A DNA stretch of 7,260 nucleotides, taken from contig JAJYBT010000113.1 of NCBI GenBank assembly GCA_021778875.1, forward strand, positions 1 through 7,260, read 5' to 3'. Source of the stretch: Acidobacteriota bacterium (GTDB taxonomy: Bacteria > Acidobacteriota > Terriglobia > Terriglobales > Acidobacteriaceae). Both the position numbers and the translations under genes were made by a program. Of this stretch, positions 7,085 through 7,260 are shown piece by piece (the stretch's first letter is position 1; the number at the start of each line of letters is the position of its first letter). Under the pieces are notes generated by a model. That model worked only from the letters and a program-made list of their open reading frames with translations, was not told the DNA's origin and did no database searches.

Positions 7085-7260
7085 GTGGCTATCTGCGCGG
7101 AGGGCTCCGTGGCGTCGTCCGGGTCGGGGTCGCCGGCTGGTTGCGCGGCGGCTGGGGGCTCGGCGGCAGGATGCGCGGCGGGACGATGCGAGTTGCGGGA
7201 GGCGGCGGCGGGCACGTAGTCCTTGTAGACGGGGATGTGGAAGCAGGCCTGCTGTAACTC
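7072..7260 (-). CDS. C-terminal end of an unrecognised protein (5' part beyond the right edge)
   Basis: The minus strand is open from the window edge to TGA at 7074-7072, giving the last 62 residues. The first part, ELQQACFHIPVYKDYVP, looks like folded-domain sequence and has almost exclusively G or C at third positions, which supports real coding. The rest is a low-complexity tail rich in Ala, Pro and Asp (PAAEPPAAAQPAGDPDPDD and so on) ending IATHGR. I do not recognise the family from this fragment. It lies upstream of the Yip1-family gene on the same strand, about 150 nt away, so co-transcription is possible but not shown. Confidence 0.65.
   Translation of the reverse strand, partial: ELQQACFHIPVYKDYVPAAASRNSHRPAAHPAAEPPAAAQPAGDPDPDDATEPSAQIATHGR

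Noticed and set aside
6310..7257. A 315-codon plus-strand open frame over the Yip1-family gene and the right edge
   Set aside because: It is antisense to a clear multi-span membrane protein with a good ribosome-binding site, and its C-terminus is low-complexity Gly/Arg/Val sequence.
1..7260. Mobile element, CRISPR array, tRNA, rRNA or phage/defence genes
   Set aside because: I looked for terminal inverted repeats, regularly spaced repeats, tRNA-like folds and transposase or defence motifs, and saw none. The region looks like core chromosome.

Overview
The window is GC-rich (roughly 60% or more), with strongly G/C-biased third codon positions, and carries ordinary bacterial housekeeping genes. 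The character of the proteins suggests a soil-type Acidobacteriota (Acidobacteriaceae/Terriglobales-like). These features are an Ap4A-phosphorylase-like HIT protein beginning MDHLWTPWR, a separate S1 gene with a long Ala/Pro/acidic N-terminus, an isolated acpP-fabF pair and a Yip1-family membrane protein. This assignment rests on pattern recognition only; no search was run.

Layout, left to right. The minus-strand rpsA gene (30S ribosomal protein S1) starts at 1701 and runs off the left edge inside its sixth S1 domain. Upstream of it lie a leader of about 280 nt with several possible stem-loops and a promoter-like TTGACG-18-TAAACT near 2000. Divergent from it is a plus-strand HIT-family nucleotide hydrolase/phosphorylase (2154-2717). 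This gene converges on a minus-strand rmuC (2769-4247), and the short gap between the two stop codons is filled by a degenerate 8-bp tandem repeat. A 319-nt non-coding stretch follows, holding an 8-bp inverted repeat and the likely acpP promoter. Next comes the fatty-acid synthesis pair acpP (4567-4815) and fabF (GTG start, 4819-6066), separated by 3 nt and closed by a textbook intrinsic terminator. On the minus strand after it are a Yip1-family membrane protein (6157-6918) and the C-terminal end of another, unrecognised gene (7072 to the right edge).

Functionally, acpP and fabF form one unit: the carrier protein is the substrate scaffold for the elongating ketosynthase. The other genes are independent housekeeping or hypothetical functions placed side by side. 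I see no mobile element, CRISPR array, tRNA, rRNA or defence-type cluster, and no convincing new multi-gene system. The points most worth a second look are non-coding: the 8-bp repeat between the convergent stops, which places stop codons in all six frames; the structured rpsA leader; and the inverted repeat upstream of acpP.
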